From: JAKVBK01 sp022447275
GTDB lineage: Bacteria; Pseudomonadota; Alphaproteobacteria; Rhodobacterales; Rhodobacteraceae
Length of the DNA stretch: 64,000 nt
Direction: 5' to 3'
NCBI GenBank assembly: GCA_047125605.1
Contig: CP138932.1
Coordinates: forward strand, 1,736,001 to 1,800,000
The position numbers and the translations under genes are program-made. This document shows positions 17,916 through 27,370 of this stretch, one piece after another. Positions within the stretch are counted from its first letter, which is position 1, and every line of letters begins with the position of its first letter. The notes under the pieces were generated by a model. It did not search any database, was not told where the DNA came from, and saw only the letters and a list, made by a program, of their open reading frames with translations.

Positions 17916-18845
17916 ATGGGGGGCTTACTCGCCTGGATAGCGCGCACTGGCCGGCTTTGGCTGATTGCGGGCATCGTTGCGGGGTTGCTTCTGCCCGGCG
18001 CGGCGCAGCTTCTGCAGCCCTGGATTGGTGAAATGGTGGCCCTGCTGCTGTTGGTAACGGGCATCCGAGTGGGTGCACGTGATGCGCTCGCGCTGGACGC
18101 TGCGGGCAGTACTTTGAGGCGCGTGCTGGCCCTGCAATTTGCATTGCCCGTCAGCGTGCTTGGCCTCTTCTGGCTGACAGGCTGGCTGGACGCCCCGCTG
18201 TGTCTCGCCGTGGCCCTGATGCTGTGCGCGCCCTCACTGGCCGGGGCGCCCAGCTTTGCGGCGATGGTGGGGTATGATCCCGCTCCGGGTCTGCGGATTT
18301 TGGTGATGGGCACAGCGCTGTTCCCATTGACTGCCCTGCCCGCCTTCACCCTGCTGGACCCACTGGGAAATGGGCCCGTCGGGGCGCTCCTGCTGGCTGC
18401 GCAACTGATGGCCGCCATATTGCTTGCGGTCGGCGCAGGCTTTGGGCTGCGGGCGGCTTTCCCAAGGCTTGGGCAAGCGGATGCACGCCCCCAATTGGAA
18501 GGCCTCGCTGCCCTGCTTTTGGCCATCATTGTCATTGGGCTTATGTCGGCGGTGGGCCCGATGCTGCGGGCGGATCCGGTGCAGTTGCTGGGTTGGATCA
18601 TCGCGGCCCTGGCGATCAACTTCGGCCTGCATATCGGAACATTGCATCTGTGCCGGTGGCTGGGCGTACAGAACGCAGTCGCCCTGTCGATCTTTGCGGG
18701 AAATCGCAATATCGCGCTTTTTCTGCTTGTCTTGCCAGACCATATCGCGGCCCCGTTGATGATCTTTATCGGTTGCTACCAGATCCCCATGTACCTCACG
18801 CCGATGCTGGTGCTCCGCTTGCATGGCCGCCCTGACAGCCCCTGA
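17916..18845 (+). CDS. Bile-acid:sodium symporter (BASS)-like membrane protein
   Basis: 309 residues with 9-10 hydrophobic helices. The N-terminal LLLLVTGIRVGARDAL segment, the APSLAGAPSF crossover-like region and the FAGNRNIALFLLVLP segment near the C-terminus resemble BASS-family proteins. It starts 2 bases after the TRAP large subunit and so is probably co-transcribed. It may be a secondary transporter for the same or a product compound. Family placement is from general motif shape and is less sure than for its neighbours. Confidence 0.55.
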   Translation: MGGLLAWIARTGRLWLIAGIVAGLLLPGAAQLLQPWIGEMVALLLLVTGIRVGARDALALDAAGSTLRRVLALQFALPVSVLGLFWLTGWLDAPLCLAVALMLCAPSLAGAPSFAAMVGYDPAPGLRILVMGTALFPLTALPAFTLLDPLGNGPVGALLLAAQLMAAILLAVGAGFGLRAAFPRLGQADARPQLEGLAALLLAIIVIGLMSAVGPMLRADPVQLLGWIIAALAINFGLHIGTLHLCRWLGVQNAVALSIFAGNRNIALFLLVLPDHIAAPLMIFIGCYQIPMYLTPMLVLRLHGRPDSP

Positions 18846-19148
18846 GGCACGCTTGATAGGGGCAGGCAAAGCTTGACAGAAGGCTGGCTTTGCCCCACAT
18901 GCACACCACGCTGCGCTGCCGCGTGAGCAAGCCGCGCCCCGACAAGACGAATAAATACCGGGCGCATCAGCGTATCAGATACCGACAGTTCCCCATCACG
19001 CAGGGTCCTGAAGCAGACACCAGACAGAGCGGGGTGCGCCCGCCTGTCCAGAGGATCTGCATCACCTGCGACGCCACGCACAAGGGGTGCGTGTGCAACA
19101 GATATCGTCGTGTGCACTGCGTAAGTGTCACGGCCTGAAGGACATACC
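18846..19148. other. Intergenic region, no gene seen
   Basis: About 300 bases between the BASS-like gene and the DEAD-box helicase gene. Frames across it overlap in conflicting directions and show no recognisable protein. It should hold the helicase promoter. A GAAGGA ribosome-binding site at 19137-19142 marks the start of the next gene. Confidence 0.5.
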
Positions 19149-20498
19149 TTGAACGACTTTTCCGCACTGGGCCTCGCGCCCGCTCTGCTTTCGGCCCTCG
19201 ACGCCCGCAAGCTGACCGACCCGACACCGATCCAACAGAAGGCCATTCCGTTGGTTCTTGAAGGCCATGACGTCATGGGCCTTGCCCAGACCGGCACCGG
19301 CAAGACCCTTGCCTTTGGCCTGCCCCTGCTGGATCAACTGATCCATGCAGAAGAACGCCCGCGTCCGCGCCTGCCCTCCGCCTTGATCCTCGCGCCAACC
19401 CGCGAACTGGTAAACCAGATAGCCGAAAGCCTGCGGGATATGACCGGCAGCACCAATCTGCGCATTGTCACCGTGGTTGGCGGCGCTTCCATCAACCGGC
19501 AGGTCAATGCGCTTGCCCGACCCACGGACGTGCTTGTCGCCACACCCGGGCGTCTGATTGACCTGTTGGATCGCCGGGCGTTGGAGCTGTCTCAGGTCCG
19601 GTTTCTTGTGCTCGATGAGGCCGACCAGATGCTCGACATGGGCTTTATCCACTCCCTGCGCAAGATTGCCCCGCTGCTGGCCACACCGCGCCAGACGATG
19701 CTGTTCTCCGCAACAATGCCAAAGCTCATGGAAGAGCTTTCGCAAGCCTACCTGAACAACCCCATGCGGGTGCAGGTGGCGCCCCCGGGCAAGGCGGCAG
19801 ACAAGATCACCCAGTCGATCCACTTCGTTGAGAAGGCCGGAAAGCCGCGCAAGCTGCGCGAGATCCTCGACCGCGACCCCGGCGCTTTGACCCTTGTCTT
19901 CTCGCGCACCAAGCATGGCGCAGAACGGCTGATGAAGGGCCTCGTGGCCGATGGCTACAACGCAGACTCGATCCATGGCAACAAAAGCCAGGGCAAGCGG
20001 GATCGCGCGATTACGGCTTTCCGCGATGGCAAGATCAACGTGCTGGTGGCCACGGATGTGGCAGCCCGGGGCATTGATATACCCGGCGTGGCATATGTCG
20101 TAAACTTCGATCTGCCCGATGTGCCCGACAACTACGTGCACCGGATCGGACGCACGGCGCGCGCCGGGCGCGAAGGGGAAGCGATTGCATTCTGTTCTGA
20201 GGAGGAAGTCGATCTTCTCAAGCAGATCGAGAAGCTGATGAAGATGGAAATCCCGACCGCCAGCGGTGACCGGCCCGCCCATGCCAGCCCAAGGCCCCAG
20301 CGGCGCCGAGGAGGTGGCAGCGGCAAACCGCAGGGCAATCGCCGCGGCAACGGTGGCGCCAAGGGCAAGGGTGGCAATGGCTCATCCGGGGGTGGCTCTT
20401 CCCAGAGCAAGTGGAGCCGTGGCCCCAAGCCCGGCAAACCCGGCGGTACCCAAAGCCCCAAGCGACGTCGGCCCAACAAGCGCCGCACCGCCGCCTAA
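19149..20498 (+). CDS. rhlE: DEAD-box ATP-dependent RNA helicase, RhlE type
   Basis: About 449 residues. The helicase motifs are in order: Q motif (DPTPIQQKAIP), I (AQTGTGKT), Ia (APTRELVNQI), II (DEAD, in VLDEADQMLDMGF), III (SAT), V (ATDVAARGIDIPGV) and VI (HRIGRTARAGR). A basic Gly/Arg/Lys-rich tail (last 90 residues) fits RhlE proteins that act in ribosome assembly and RNA turnover, especially in cold. The start is the TTG at 19149, with GAAGGA 6 bases upstream; the GTG at 19125 lies before that site. Confidence 0.9.
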   Translation: MNDFSALGLAPALLSALDARKLTDPTPIQQKAIPLVLEGHDVMGLAQTGTGKTLAFGLPLLDQLIHAEERPRPRLPSALILAPTRELVNQIAESLRDMTGSTNLRIVTVVGGASINRQVNALARPTDVLVATPGRLIDLLDRRALELSQVRFLVLDEADQMLDMGFIHSLRKIAPLLATPRQTMLFSATMPKLMEELSQAYLNNPMRVQVAPPGKAADKITQSIHFVEKAGKPRKLREILDRDPGALTLVFSRTKHGAERLMKGLVADGYNADSIHGNKSQGKRDRAITAFRDGKINVLVATDVAARGIDIPGVAYVVNFDLPDVPDNYVHRIGRTARAGREGEAIAFCSEEEVDLLKQIEKLMKMEIPTASGDRPAHASPRPQRRRGGGSGKPQGNRRGNGGAKGKGGNGSSGGGSSQSKWSRGPKPGKPGGTQSPKRRRPNKRRTAA

Positions 20499-20527
20499 AC
20501 GCACCGCTTGCAGGCCACGGCACGGCT

Positions 20528-21850
20528 CTAGCCGGGGCGTGGCCACTGCGGGTGCAGATCGTCAATGCGAAACGTATGGCTATGGGCGGCGTGATGGTCG
20601 CGCAGATGCGGATGATCGGGGGGAAGGTCGGGATGGCTGTGCGCGATTTCAGCAGGATCATCAGCCGGCCATAGCCAGCGCGCCGCCCCCAAAGCGGCAA
20701 GACACAGCGCCCCGAGCAAAACAAGGCCGACCAATGGGCTGAATGCCGTGGCCAGCCCCCCCGCCAACGGATAGCCGAACAGCCAGCAGGCATGAGACAG
20801 CGCGAATTGCGCCGCGAAGATGGCTGGGCGATCCGCCTCTTGCGCAGATCGGCGCAAAAGACGCCCAGAGGGTGTTAACACCGTACTGAAGCCCACACCC
20901 ACCCCAAACCATGCCAGCATCAAGGCCCACTGGCCCCAACCCGACTGGCTGACATGGAGCGCCAAGGCAAGCAGGCTGGCACCCATCAAAAAAGCGCCAA
21001 AGCTCATGACGGGGCGATCCCCAAGCCGCTCCAGAACGCGCGGCAAGGCCAGTGCCGCCACCATCGAGCCTGCTCCAAACGCGGCCATGACCACGGCAAC
21101 CGCCCCTTCTCGAAGGCCCAGCGTCCCCTGCACGATCAAAACGGTATTCACCAAAACCATGGCCCCTGCCATCGCAATGGCCACGTTGAAGGCCAGCAAT
21201 CCGCGCAAACGGGGGGTTGCCAGATAGATTTTCGTGCCCCGCGTCGTGCGCTCGAAAATCCCGCGTCTTTCGCCCTGTGCAGGGTGCGGCAGAGCCACAG
21301 AAAAGATCAGAACGGCCGAGGCCGCAAAGCCCAGCGCCGTGCCGCCAAACAGGGCAGAAGCCGAAACCACGCTCAACAACACAGCCGCCAGCGCAGGCGA
21401 GATCATCGCTTCAAGGTCATAGGCCAGTCGGGACAGGGACAAGGCCTTTGTGTAGCGATCTTCTTCCGGCAGAATATCAGGGATCGTGGCTTGATAGATC
21501 GGGGTGAACCCCGCCGCGGCCACCTGCAATGCAGCGATCAAGACATAGACCTGCCAAATCTGGGTCACAAAGGGCAGCAGCAAGGCAACCGCACACCGTA
21601 CAATATCAAGCCCGACAAGTACCCTGCGGCGTGGCAACCTTTCCGCGAGGGCTGACGCCACTGGCGCGATGCACACATAGGCAACCATCTTGATCGTGAA
21701 CACAGTGCCGAGCACCAACGAGGCCTGCCCTCCCGCCAGATCATAGGCCAGCAATGCCAGCGCCACGGTGGCAAGGCCCGTGCCAAACAAGGCCGCCACC
21801 TGCGCCAGCCACATATGCCTGAAGGTTCGGTCTGACAGAATGTCGATCAC
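20528..21850 (-). CDS. MFS transporter with histidine-rich C-terminal tail
   Basis: 440 residues, 12 predicted helices, with the loop 2-3 motif of MFS efflux proteins (AERLPRRRVLVGLDIVR). The final 45 residues are soluble and rich in His, Asp and Pro (AHSHPDLPPDHPHLRDHHAA), which hints at metal contact or sensing. Start is GTG at 21850. It converges with the helicase gene, leaving only 29 bases between stops. Substrate unknown; metal or drug efflux are both plausible. Confidence 0.75.
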   Translation of the reverse strand: MIDILSDRTFRHMWLAQVAALFGTGLATVALALLAYDLAGGQASLVLGTVFTIKMVAYVCIAPVASALAERLPRRRVLVGLDIVRCAVALLLPFVTQIWQVYVLIAALQVAAAGFTPIYQATIPDILPEEDRYTKALSLSRLAYDLEAMISPALAAVLLSVVSASALFGGTALGFAASAVLIFSVALPHPAQGERRGIFERTTRGTKIYLATPRLRGLLAFNVAIAMAGAMVLVNTVLIVQGTLGLREGAVAVVMAAFGAGSMVAALALPRVLERLGDRPVMSFGAFLMGASLLALALHVSQSGWGQWALMLAWFGVGVGFSTVLTPSGRLLRRSAQEADRPAIFAAQFALSHACWLFGYPLAGGLATAFSPLVGLVLLGALCLAALGAARWLWPADDPAEIAHSHPDLPPDHPHLRDHHAAHSHTFRIDDLHPQWPRPG

Positions 21851-22447
21851 GGTCTTCGCCTGAGTCTCGGGTTTTGGGGGCCGTATCCTGCGGTGTCACG
21901 CTGCCACGCCTAAAGCCCTGCGCCAAGTGCAAAGCGGGCGGTGACCGGGCAGGCATAACGCCAAAATGGTATCCCGCAATTGGTCGAAAGCACGGGGAAG
22001 CGACTCGCATTCTCAAGATGCGATGCGCTCAGATAGGCACAGTTTTGCGATAAATTGGCGTGAGAAGTGGAAGAGGGTTGGGAGCGGATTTGATGAGAAC
22101 GGCACGCGGTCGTTCCTTTTGGGCGATGATCACTAGGCGGGATTTTCCATATGCAGCCACTTCGCCTACCAAATACTAAATATAATTATTTCATGTAGAT
22201 AACACGCCGCATAGGTGTCGCGCCGGAGCATATGCGCGCAAACAGCGTCACAATGCCTCCCCACGATCCACTTAAGATATGGTGCAACCTCAGGGGCAGT
22301 GGTCTAAGGGTCGCGCATGATCTTTCGCACCGCCTTTACATTACTGCATACAATCGTATACCAAGCCGCTGGCTGGTCTGCGCTTGGCGTGGCGGCTGCA
22401 CCTCTTCTCTGACCCCAACACAGACATCTCGAAAAAGGGTAGAAAAA
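21851..22447. other. Intergenic region upstream of isocitrate dehydrogenase
   Basis: About 600 bases without a supported gene. It contains an AT-rich patch at roughly 22165-22205, unusual for this GC-rich stretch, which may be part of the icd promoter region. The open frame runs upstream of the icd start through this region, but homology begins only at 22448. No operator or small gene was recognised. Confidence 0.5.
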
Positions 22448-24652
22448 ATGGCTGACGCAAACTCACCGGATATTGTGTATACCATCGTAGACGAAGCGCC
22501 TGAACTGGCCAGTGCCTCCCTTCTTCCGATCGTTCAGAGCTTTGCATCTGCTGCCGGCGTGACCGTTGGCACAAAAGATATCTCGCTGGCAGGCCGCATT
22601 ATCGCGACCTTCCCGGAATACCTCTCGGAGGAGCAGCGCATCCCCGATGACCTCGCGTTGCTGGGGGAATTGGTCAAGACACCCGAAGCCAATGTGATCA
22701 AGCTGCCCAATATCTCGGCGTCAGTCCCGCAGCTGGTAGCGGCCATCAAGGAATTGCAGGGTCAGGGCTATGCCCTTCCCGACTATCCCGAAGAGCCCGC
22801 AACAGACGCCGAAAAGGCTGTGCGCGCAAAATATGACGGGATCAAAGGCTCTGCTGTGAACCCGGTTCTGCGCGAAGGCAACTCTGACCGCCGCGCCGCA
22901 GGGGCCGTGAAGGCCTTTGCCCAGGCAAACCCGCACCGCATGGGCGCATGGGTGGCTGACAGCAAGACGCGCGTTGCCTCCATGTCGGGCAATGATTTCC
23001 GCGCTAACGAAGTATCCGCCACCCTGCCCGCGGCCACCACGGCCCGGATCGTTCTGGAAACCGCGTCCGGTCAAACAGTGTTGAAGGAAGGTGTTTCCTA
23101 TCCTGCGGGCACTGTTGTCGATGCCACCTTCATGAGCGCCGCAGCCCTGTCGGAATTTCTGGCTGGCGAGATCGAGAACACCAAAGCAGAGGGCACATTG
23201 TTCTCCCTGCACATGAAGGCCACGATGATGAAGGTCTCTGACCCGATCATCTTTGGGCATGCTGTCAAAGCCTGGCTGGCCCCGGTGTTTGAGGCATATG
23301 GCGACAAGATGGCTGATCTGGGCGTGAACCCGAACTCGGGCATGGGAGATCTGCTCGCCCGTGTCGAAGGCGACGCCGACATCATGGCAGCCATTGACGC
23401 GTGCACCGCTGACCGGCCACCGATGTACATGGTCGACAGCGACCGGGGCATCACCAACCTGCACGTGCCGTCCGACGTGATTATCGACGCGTCAATGCCC
23501 GCGCTTATCCGTGGCGGCGGCAAGGGCTGGGGCCCCGATGGCAAAGAGTCCGACACCAACTGCGTGATCCCGGACACCTCCTATGCACCGGTCTATGACG
23601 AGACGATCAAGTTCTTCAAAGAGAACGGTGCCCTGAACCCGGCCACCGCAGGCACGGTTCAAAACGTGGGCCTTATGGCGCAGAAAGCCGAGGAATACGG
23701 CTCTCACCCCACTACGTTCGAGATGGCAGAGGCCGGCACGGTCAAGATGATCCTCGAGGATGGCACCGTGCTGCATAGCCATGCGGTTGAGGCTGGTGAC
23801 ATCTGGCGCTCTGCCTCGGCCCGCAAGGCGCCGATCGAGGACTGGGTTAGCCTCGCGATCGATCGCCAGGCAGCCACGGGTTACCGGGCGATTTTCTGGC
23901 TGGATGCCAGCCGTGCCCATGACGCGGAACTGATCAAATATGTCACCCCGATCCTTGAGGCGAAGGGCGTGGCCGACAAGTTCGAAATCATGGCACCGCG
24001 CGAAGCCACACGCGCATCGCTGGAAACCATCATCAAGGGTGACAGCACTATCGCGATCACTGGCAATGTGCTGCGTGACTACCTCACAGACCTCTTTCCG
24101 ATCCTCGAACTGGCCACCTCGGCCAAGATGCTGTCGATCGTGAAGCTGATGAATGGGGGCGGCCTGTTCGAAACCGGTGCGGGCGGTTCTGCACCAAAGC
24201 ATGTCCAGCAGTTTGTGGCTGAAAACCATCTGCGCTGGGACAGCCTCGGCGAGTTCTGCGCGCTGGGGGAAAGCTTTAACTTCCTCGCTGCGGCCAAAGA
24301 CAATGCCAAGGCAGGCGTCTTGGGCGCAGCTGTCGACGTGGCAACGCAAGGTGTGCTGAACAATGATCGCTCGCCTCAGCGCAAGCCCGGCCAGCCGGAC
24401 AACCGCGCCAGCCACTATTGGTTTGCACGCTACTGGGCCGAAGCACTGGCCGCACAGGACGCGGATGCGGACATGGCCGCGCATTTTGCGCCCATCGCCA
24501 GCGCATTGGCCGAAGCTGAGAGCACGATCCTTGCCGAACTGCTGCAGAATGCAGGGCAGGCCGTGGATCAGGGCGGCTACTATCATGCAGATCGCAGCCG
24601 CGTCGCAGCCTTCATGCGGCCATCGGCAACGCTGAATGCCATCATTGGCTAA
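22448..24652 (+). CDS. icd: NADP-dependent isocitrate dehydrogenase, monomeric type
   Basis: 734 residues, matching the 740-residue monomeric IDH class. Hallmark segments are EGNSDRRAAGAVKAFAQANP, the substrate region around MKATMMKVSDPIIFGHAV, NSGMGDLLARV and the NADP region near HYWFARYWAEALA. It converts isocitrate to 2-oxoglutarate and CO2 with NADP. The ATG at 22448 follows an AAAAAGGGTAGAAAA stretch serving as ribosome-binding site. It is monocistronic, with a hairpin just after its stop. Confidence 0.95.
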   Translation: MADANSPDIVYTIVDEAPELASASLLPIVQSFASAAGVTVGTKDISLAGRIIATFPEYLSEEQRIPDDLALLGELVKTPEANVIKLPNISASVPQLVAAIKELQGQGYALPDYPEEPATDAEKAVRAKYDGIKGSAVNPVLREGNSDRRAAGAVKAFAQANPHRMGAWVADSKTRVASMSGNDFRANEVSATLPAATTARIVLETASGQTVLKEGVSYPAGTVVDATFMSAAALSEFLAGEIENTKAEGTLFSLHMKATMMKVSDPIIFGHAVKAWLAPVFEAYGDKMADLGVNPNSGMGDLLARVEGDADIMAAIDACTADRPPMYMVDSDRGITNLHVPSDVIIDASMPALIRGGGKGWGPDGKESDTNCVIPDTSYAPVYDETIKFFKENGALNPATAGTVQNVGLMAQKAEEYGSHPTTFEMAEAGTVKMILEDGTVLHSHAVEAGDIWRSASARKAPIEDWVSLAIDRQAATGYRAIFWLDASRAHDAELIKYVTPILEAKGVADKFEIMAPREATRASLETIIKGDSTIAITGNVLRDYLTDLFPILELATSAKMLSIVKLMNGGGLFETGAGGSAPKHVQQFVAENHLRWDSLGEFCALGESFNFLAAAKDNAKAGVLGAAVDVATQGVLNNDRSPQRKPGQPDNRASHYWFARYWAEALAAQDADADMAAHFAPIASALAEAESTILAELLQNAGQAVDQGGYYHADRSRVAAFMRPSATLNAIIG

Positions 24653-24675
24653 AGCCATCTGATGCAAATTTTGCG

Positions 24676-24699
24676 GGGGGCGCTGCACGCGGCGCCCCC
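24676..24699 (+). terminator. Candidate icd transcription terminator
   Basis: An 8-bp GC stem, 24676-24683 (GGGGGCGC) with 24692-24699 (GCGCCCCC), loop of 8, starting 23 bases after the icd stop. No long T-run follows, so termination strength is uncertain. Confidence 0.5.
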
Positions 24700-24828
24700 T
24701 GATCACACCGCATTGAGCGTTGCAGGTGTGCGCCCCGACAAGGGGTGTTGCCCCTCGCGCACGGCGTGCGCTCACCCCAGAGTATTTTCAAGACAAAGAC
24801 GCGCTTGGGTGTTTAGAAGCCCTTGCTG

Positions 24829-26223
24829 TTAACGCTCTGACAGGGCGGCCAACGCTTTGGTGTGTGTTGCGACGAAAGCCTCGAGCCGGTCCATCATATC
24901 GGCGGGCGGGGGACAGCTTCGGCGCGTTTCAAGGCTGACATGGATGAGCAGGCTGTCGACCTCTGCTGCCACGGTGCCGTCTGGTTTTGTCAGCAGGTGG
25001 CGCAGGCCCATTTTCTTGCCTTCGGCGAGGGTTGCGTAAGTGGTCACGGCAAGGCTTTCGCCGGCGTGCACTTCCGCCAGGTAGCGGACCGTGTTTTCGA
25101 GCGTGAAATAGCTCATCCCGGACGCCACATACGCCGCATCTGCGCCGATCAGGCCCATGAACCCATCAGTGCCACGGGACGCCAGCTCTAGGTAATGGGT
25201 TTCGTTCATGTGGCCGTTGTAATCTGTCCAGGTGACGGGCACCTGTTGCTGAGCTGTCACCGGCGGGTCAGCGACGGGAACGGACAGGCTTGCCTCATGA
25301 TCTGTGATCACGCCCCCCGCCCCGCTGCCTGTGCGGCGCAAGGCCCTCAGGATGCCGACAAGATTATCATCGCGCAGACGTTCCAGTTCGCGGATCGACA
25401 TGTGACCCGATTGCGCGTCGGACTGACCAGCGATGAGATCCACCAGCTCCTCTGTAAACTCAGGCACATCCATGAGCTTGGTCCACGGCCATTCAAGAGC
25501 CGGACCAAACTGTGCCATGAAGTGTTTCATGCCAGCCTCGCCACCGGCCACACGATAGGTTTCAAACAGCCCCATCTGGGCCCAGCGCAATCCGAACCCC
25601 ATCCGGATCGCTTCGTCAATTTCGGCCGTTGTTGCGACACCATCCTTGACGAGCCAAAGGGCCTCACGCCAGACCGCCTCGAGAAAACGGTCTGCGATAT
25701 GCGCATCGATTTCCTTGCGCACGTGCAGGGGGTACATGCCCAACTGTTGTAGCAAGGGGGCCGCGCGCGCGCATTGTGCGGCCTCCCCGACCAGTTCAAC
25801 CAGCGGCAGCAGGTAGACCGGGTTAAAGGGGTGCGCGACGATTGCCCGTGCCCCCTTGGCCGTCAGTTCCGATGGCTTGAAACCGGATGTGGAGGAACCG
25901 ATCACAGCGCTTGCAGGGGCTGCGGCTTCGATCTCGGCCAAGACACTGTGCTTGATCTCCAACCGTTCCGGCACGCTTTCCTGAATCCAGTCTGCATCCG
26001 CGCAGGCCTGTGCCAGATCATCGGCAAAACGCAGCCTACCTTCGGGGGGCAAAGCGGCGTCATAGAGGCCCGGCAGGGCCCGACGCGCATTGTCGAGCAC
26101 TTCGGTGATCTTGCGTTCGGCTTCCGGATCAGGGTCGAGAATGGCCACATCCCAGCCATTGAGCAGAAACCGTGCCGCCCAGCCGCCACCAATAACACCG
26201 CCACCGATGATTGCTGCCTTCAT
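24829..26223 (-). CDS. lcdH: L-carnitine dehydrogenase fused to betainyl-CoA thioesterase
   Basis: 464 residues in two parts. Residues 1 to about 315 form a 3-hydroxyacyl-CoA-dehydrogenase-like carnitine dehydrogenase: NAD motif IIGGGVIGGGWA, then GSSTSGFKPS and AHPFNPVYLLPLVE. From about residue 325 a hotdog thioesterase domain follows (WTDYNGHMNETHYLE). The known pathway oxidises L-carnitine to 3-dehydrocarnitine, BKACE then makes betainyl-CoA, and the thioesterase frees glycine betaine; this fusion covers the first and last steps. ATG at 26223 overlaps the upstream SDR stop by 4 bases. Last gene of the operon. Confidence 0.88.
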   Translation of the reverse strand: MKAAIIGGGVIGGGWAARFLLNGWDVAILDPDPEAERKITEVLDNARRALPGLYDAALPPEGRLRFADDLAQACADADWIQESVPERLEIKHSVLAEIEAAAPASAVIGSSTSGFKPSELTAKGARAIVAHPFNPVYLLPLVELVGEAAQCARAAPLLQQLGMYPLHVRKEIDAHIADRFLEAVWREALWLVKDGVATTAEIDEAIRMGFGLRWAQMGLFETYRVAGGEAGMKHFMAQFGPALEWPWTKLMDVPEFTEELVDLIAGQSDAQSGHMSIRELERLRDDNLVGILRALRRTGSGAGGVITDHEASLSVPVADPPVTAQQQVPVTWTDYNGHMNETHYLELASRGTDGFMGLIGADAAYVASGMSYFTLENTVRYLAEVHAGESLAVTTYATLAEGKKMGLRHLLTKPDGTVAAEVDSLLIHVSLETRRSCPPPADMMDRLEAFVATHTKALAALSER

Positions 26224-26996
26224 GTCATACGCTCCGTATTGCCATCGACGGCGATGGCCTGACCCGAGATTTTTGCGCCTTGTGGCGAGGTGAGAAAGAG
26301 GATCATGTCGGCCAGATCATCAGCTGTGACCCATGTGCGTAGGCTGTTGCCATCTGCATAGAGGGTCCGCACGCTGTCTTCGGGCACACCCCGCGCGGCT
26401 GCTTCCATCGCAACAACGCGCTCCATGCGATCCCCTTCTACTGCACCGGGGCAGATTGAATTGACGCGAACACCGTGGGGGCCCAGCTCCATGGCCAGCG
26501 TTTTCATCAATCCCAGGATGCCCCATTTGGCCGTCACATAGGGCGAACGTGTTGGAACACCCCATTGCCCAGAGGTAGATGACATCAGGATGATCGCGCC
26601 TCCGTTCTGCGCCGCCATGCGCCCGGCCGCCCAGCGGCATGTGAGGAAAGCTCCATCCAGGTTTGCGGCCACGCAGGCCCGCCATGCGGCGAAATCCATC
26701 TCTGCGATAGGAGAGGCCGGACCGCCGATCCCAGCATTGGCGCAGACCACGTCGACACCGCCAAGAAAAGCCGCAGCGGCATCGAAAAACGCCTGCATCT
26801 GGGCCTCATCGGTGACATCCGCCTGGTAGCCCATGGCCCCATCCGGCACGTGGCCAGGGTCAAGATCGCAATAGGCCACCCGCGCCCCTTGCGCGAGGAA
26901 ACGACGCACGAGGCAGGCCCCGATCCCCGAACCCCCAGCCGTGATCAGAACCCTTTGGGCGCCAGCTGCGCCCCCGTTGTTTTCTTCAATCGACAC
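26220..26996 (-). CDS. Short-chain dehydrogenase/reductase in the carnitine operon
   Basis: 258 residues, classical SDR: cofactor motif TAGGSGIG, NAG motif (CANAGIGGP), catalytic Ser in MSSTSG and YVTAKWG (YxxxK). The start is GTG at 26996 with AGGAG about 10 bases upstream, overlapping the end of the preceding small gene. Substrate is unknown. Plausible roles in the pathway are reduction of acetoacetate to 3-hydroxybutyrate or oxidation of D-carnitine; the sequence does not decide. Confidence 0.75.
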   Translation of the reverse strand: MSIEENNGGAAGAQRVLITAGGSGIGACLVRRFLAQGARVAYCDLDPGHVPDGAMGYQADVTDEAQMQAFFDAAAAFLGGVDVVCANAGIGGPASPIAEMDFAAWRACVAANLDGAFLTCRWAAGRMAAQNGGAIILMSSTSGQWGVPTRSPYVTAKWGILGLMKTLAMELGPHGVRVNSICPGAVEGDRMERVVAMEAAARGVPEDSVRTLYADGNSLRTWVTADDLADMILFLTSPQGAKISGQAIAVDGNTERMT

Positions 26997-27369
26997 AGAT
27001 CACGATCTCCTGTCCGTTCTCGAGGATCGGGATGCACCCGAACATCGGTGTTTCCGCCGCGCAGGTGCCGCTTTTTGCAAGGCACAGGCCGACACATTGC
27101 TCCGAGGCAGAACAGGCCGCACCGCCATCTGCCGTAGGCCGGATACAGACCAGCGCATTGCGCAGACCTGCCCGCACCCACTGCCCGGCATCCGCCTTGC
27201 AATCCGCCACTTGCTGCTGGGTTGGCAGGGCTTCCTCGCTGGTCTGCTCAGCCATTAAGGGCCCGCCAGGCAGGACCAGCGCCAAAATAATGGCCAACAC
27301 GGCCCCAACCGCCGAATAGATCGAACGCGGGGCCGAATTCGGCCGGTTATCGTGCCGCTCCCGGGCCAC
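26986..27369 (-). CDS. Small exported or membrane-anchored Cys-rich protein of the carnitine operon, function unknown
   Basis: 127 residues. A basic N-terminus is followed by one hydrophobic helix (about 18-38, SAVGAVLAIILALVLPGG), then a soluble part with seven cysteines, several closely spaced as in CSASEQCVGLCLAKSGTC. This suggests a signal anchor and a disulfide-stabilised periplasmic domain. The GTG at 27369 begins one base after the BKACE stop and the 3' end overlaps the SDR gene by 11 bases, so it is firmly inside the operon. I do not recognise the family. Cys pattern and position suggest an accessory periplasmic factor, but this is only a guess. Confidence 0.65.
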   Translation of the reverse strand: MARERHDNRPNSAPRSIYSAVGAVLAIILALVLPGGPLMAEQTSEEALPTQQQVADCKADAGQWVRAGLRNALVCIRPTADGGAACSASEQCVGLCLAKSGTCAAETPMFGCIPILENGQEIVICVD

Positions 27370-27370
27370 T

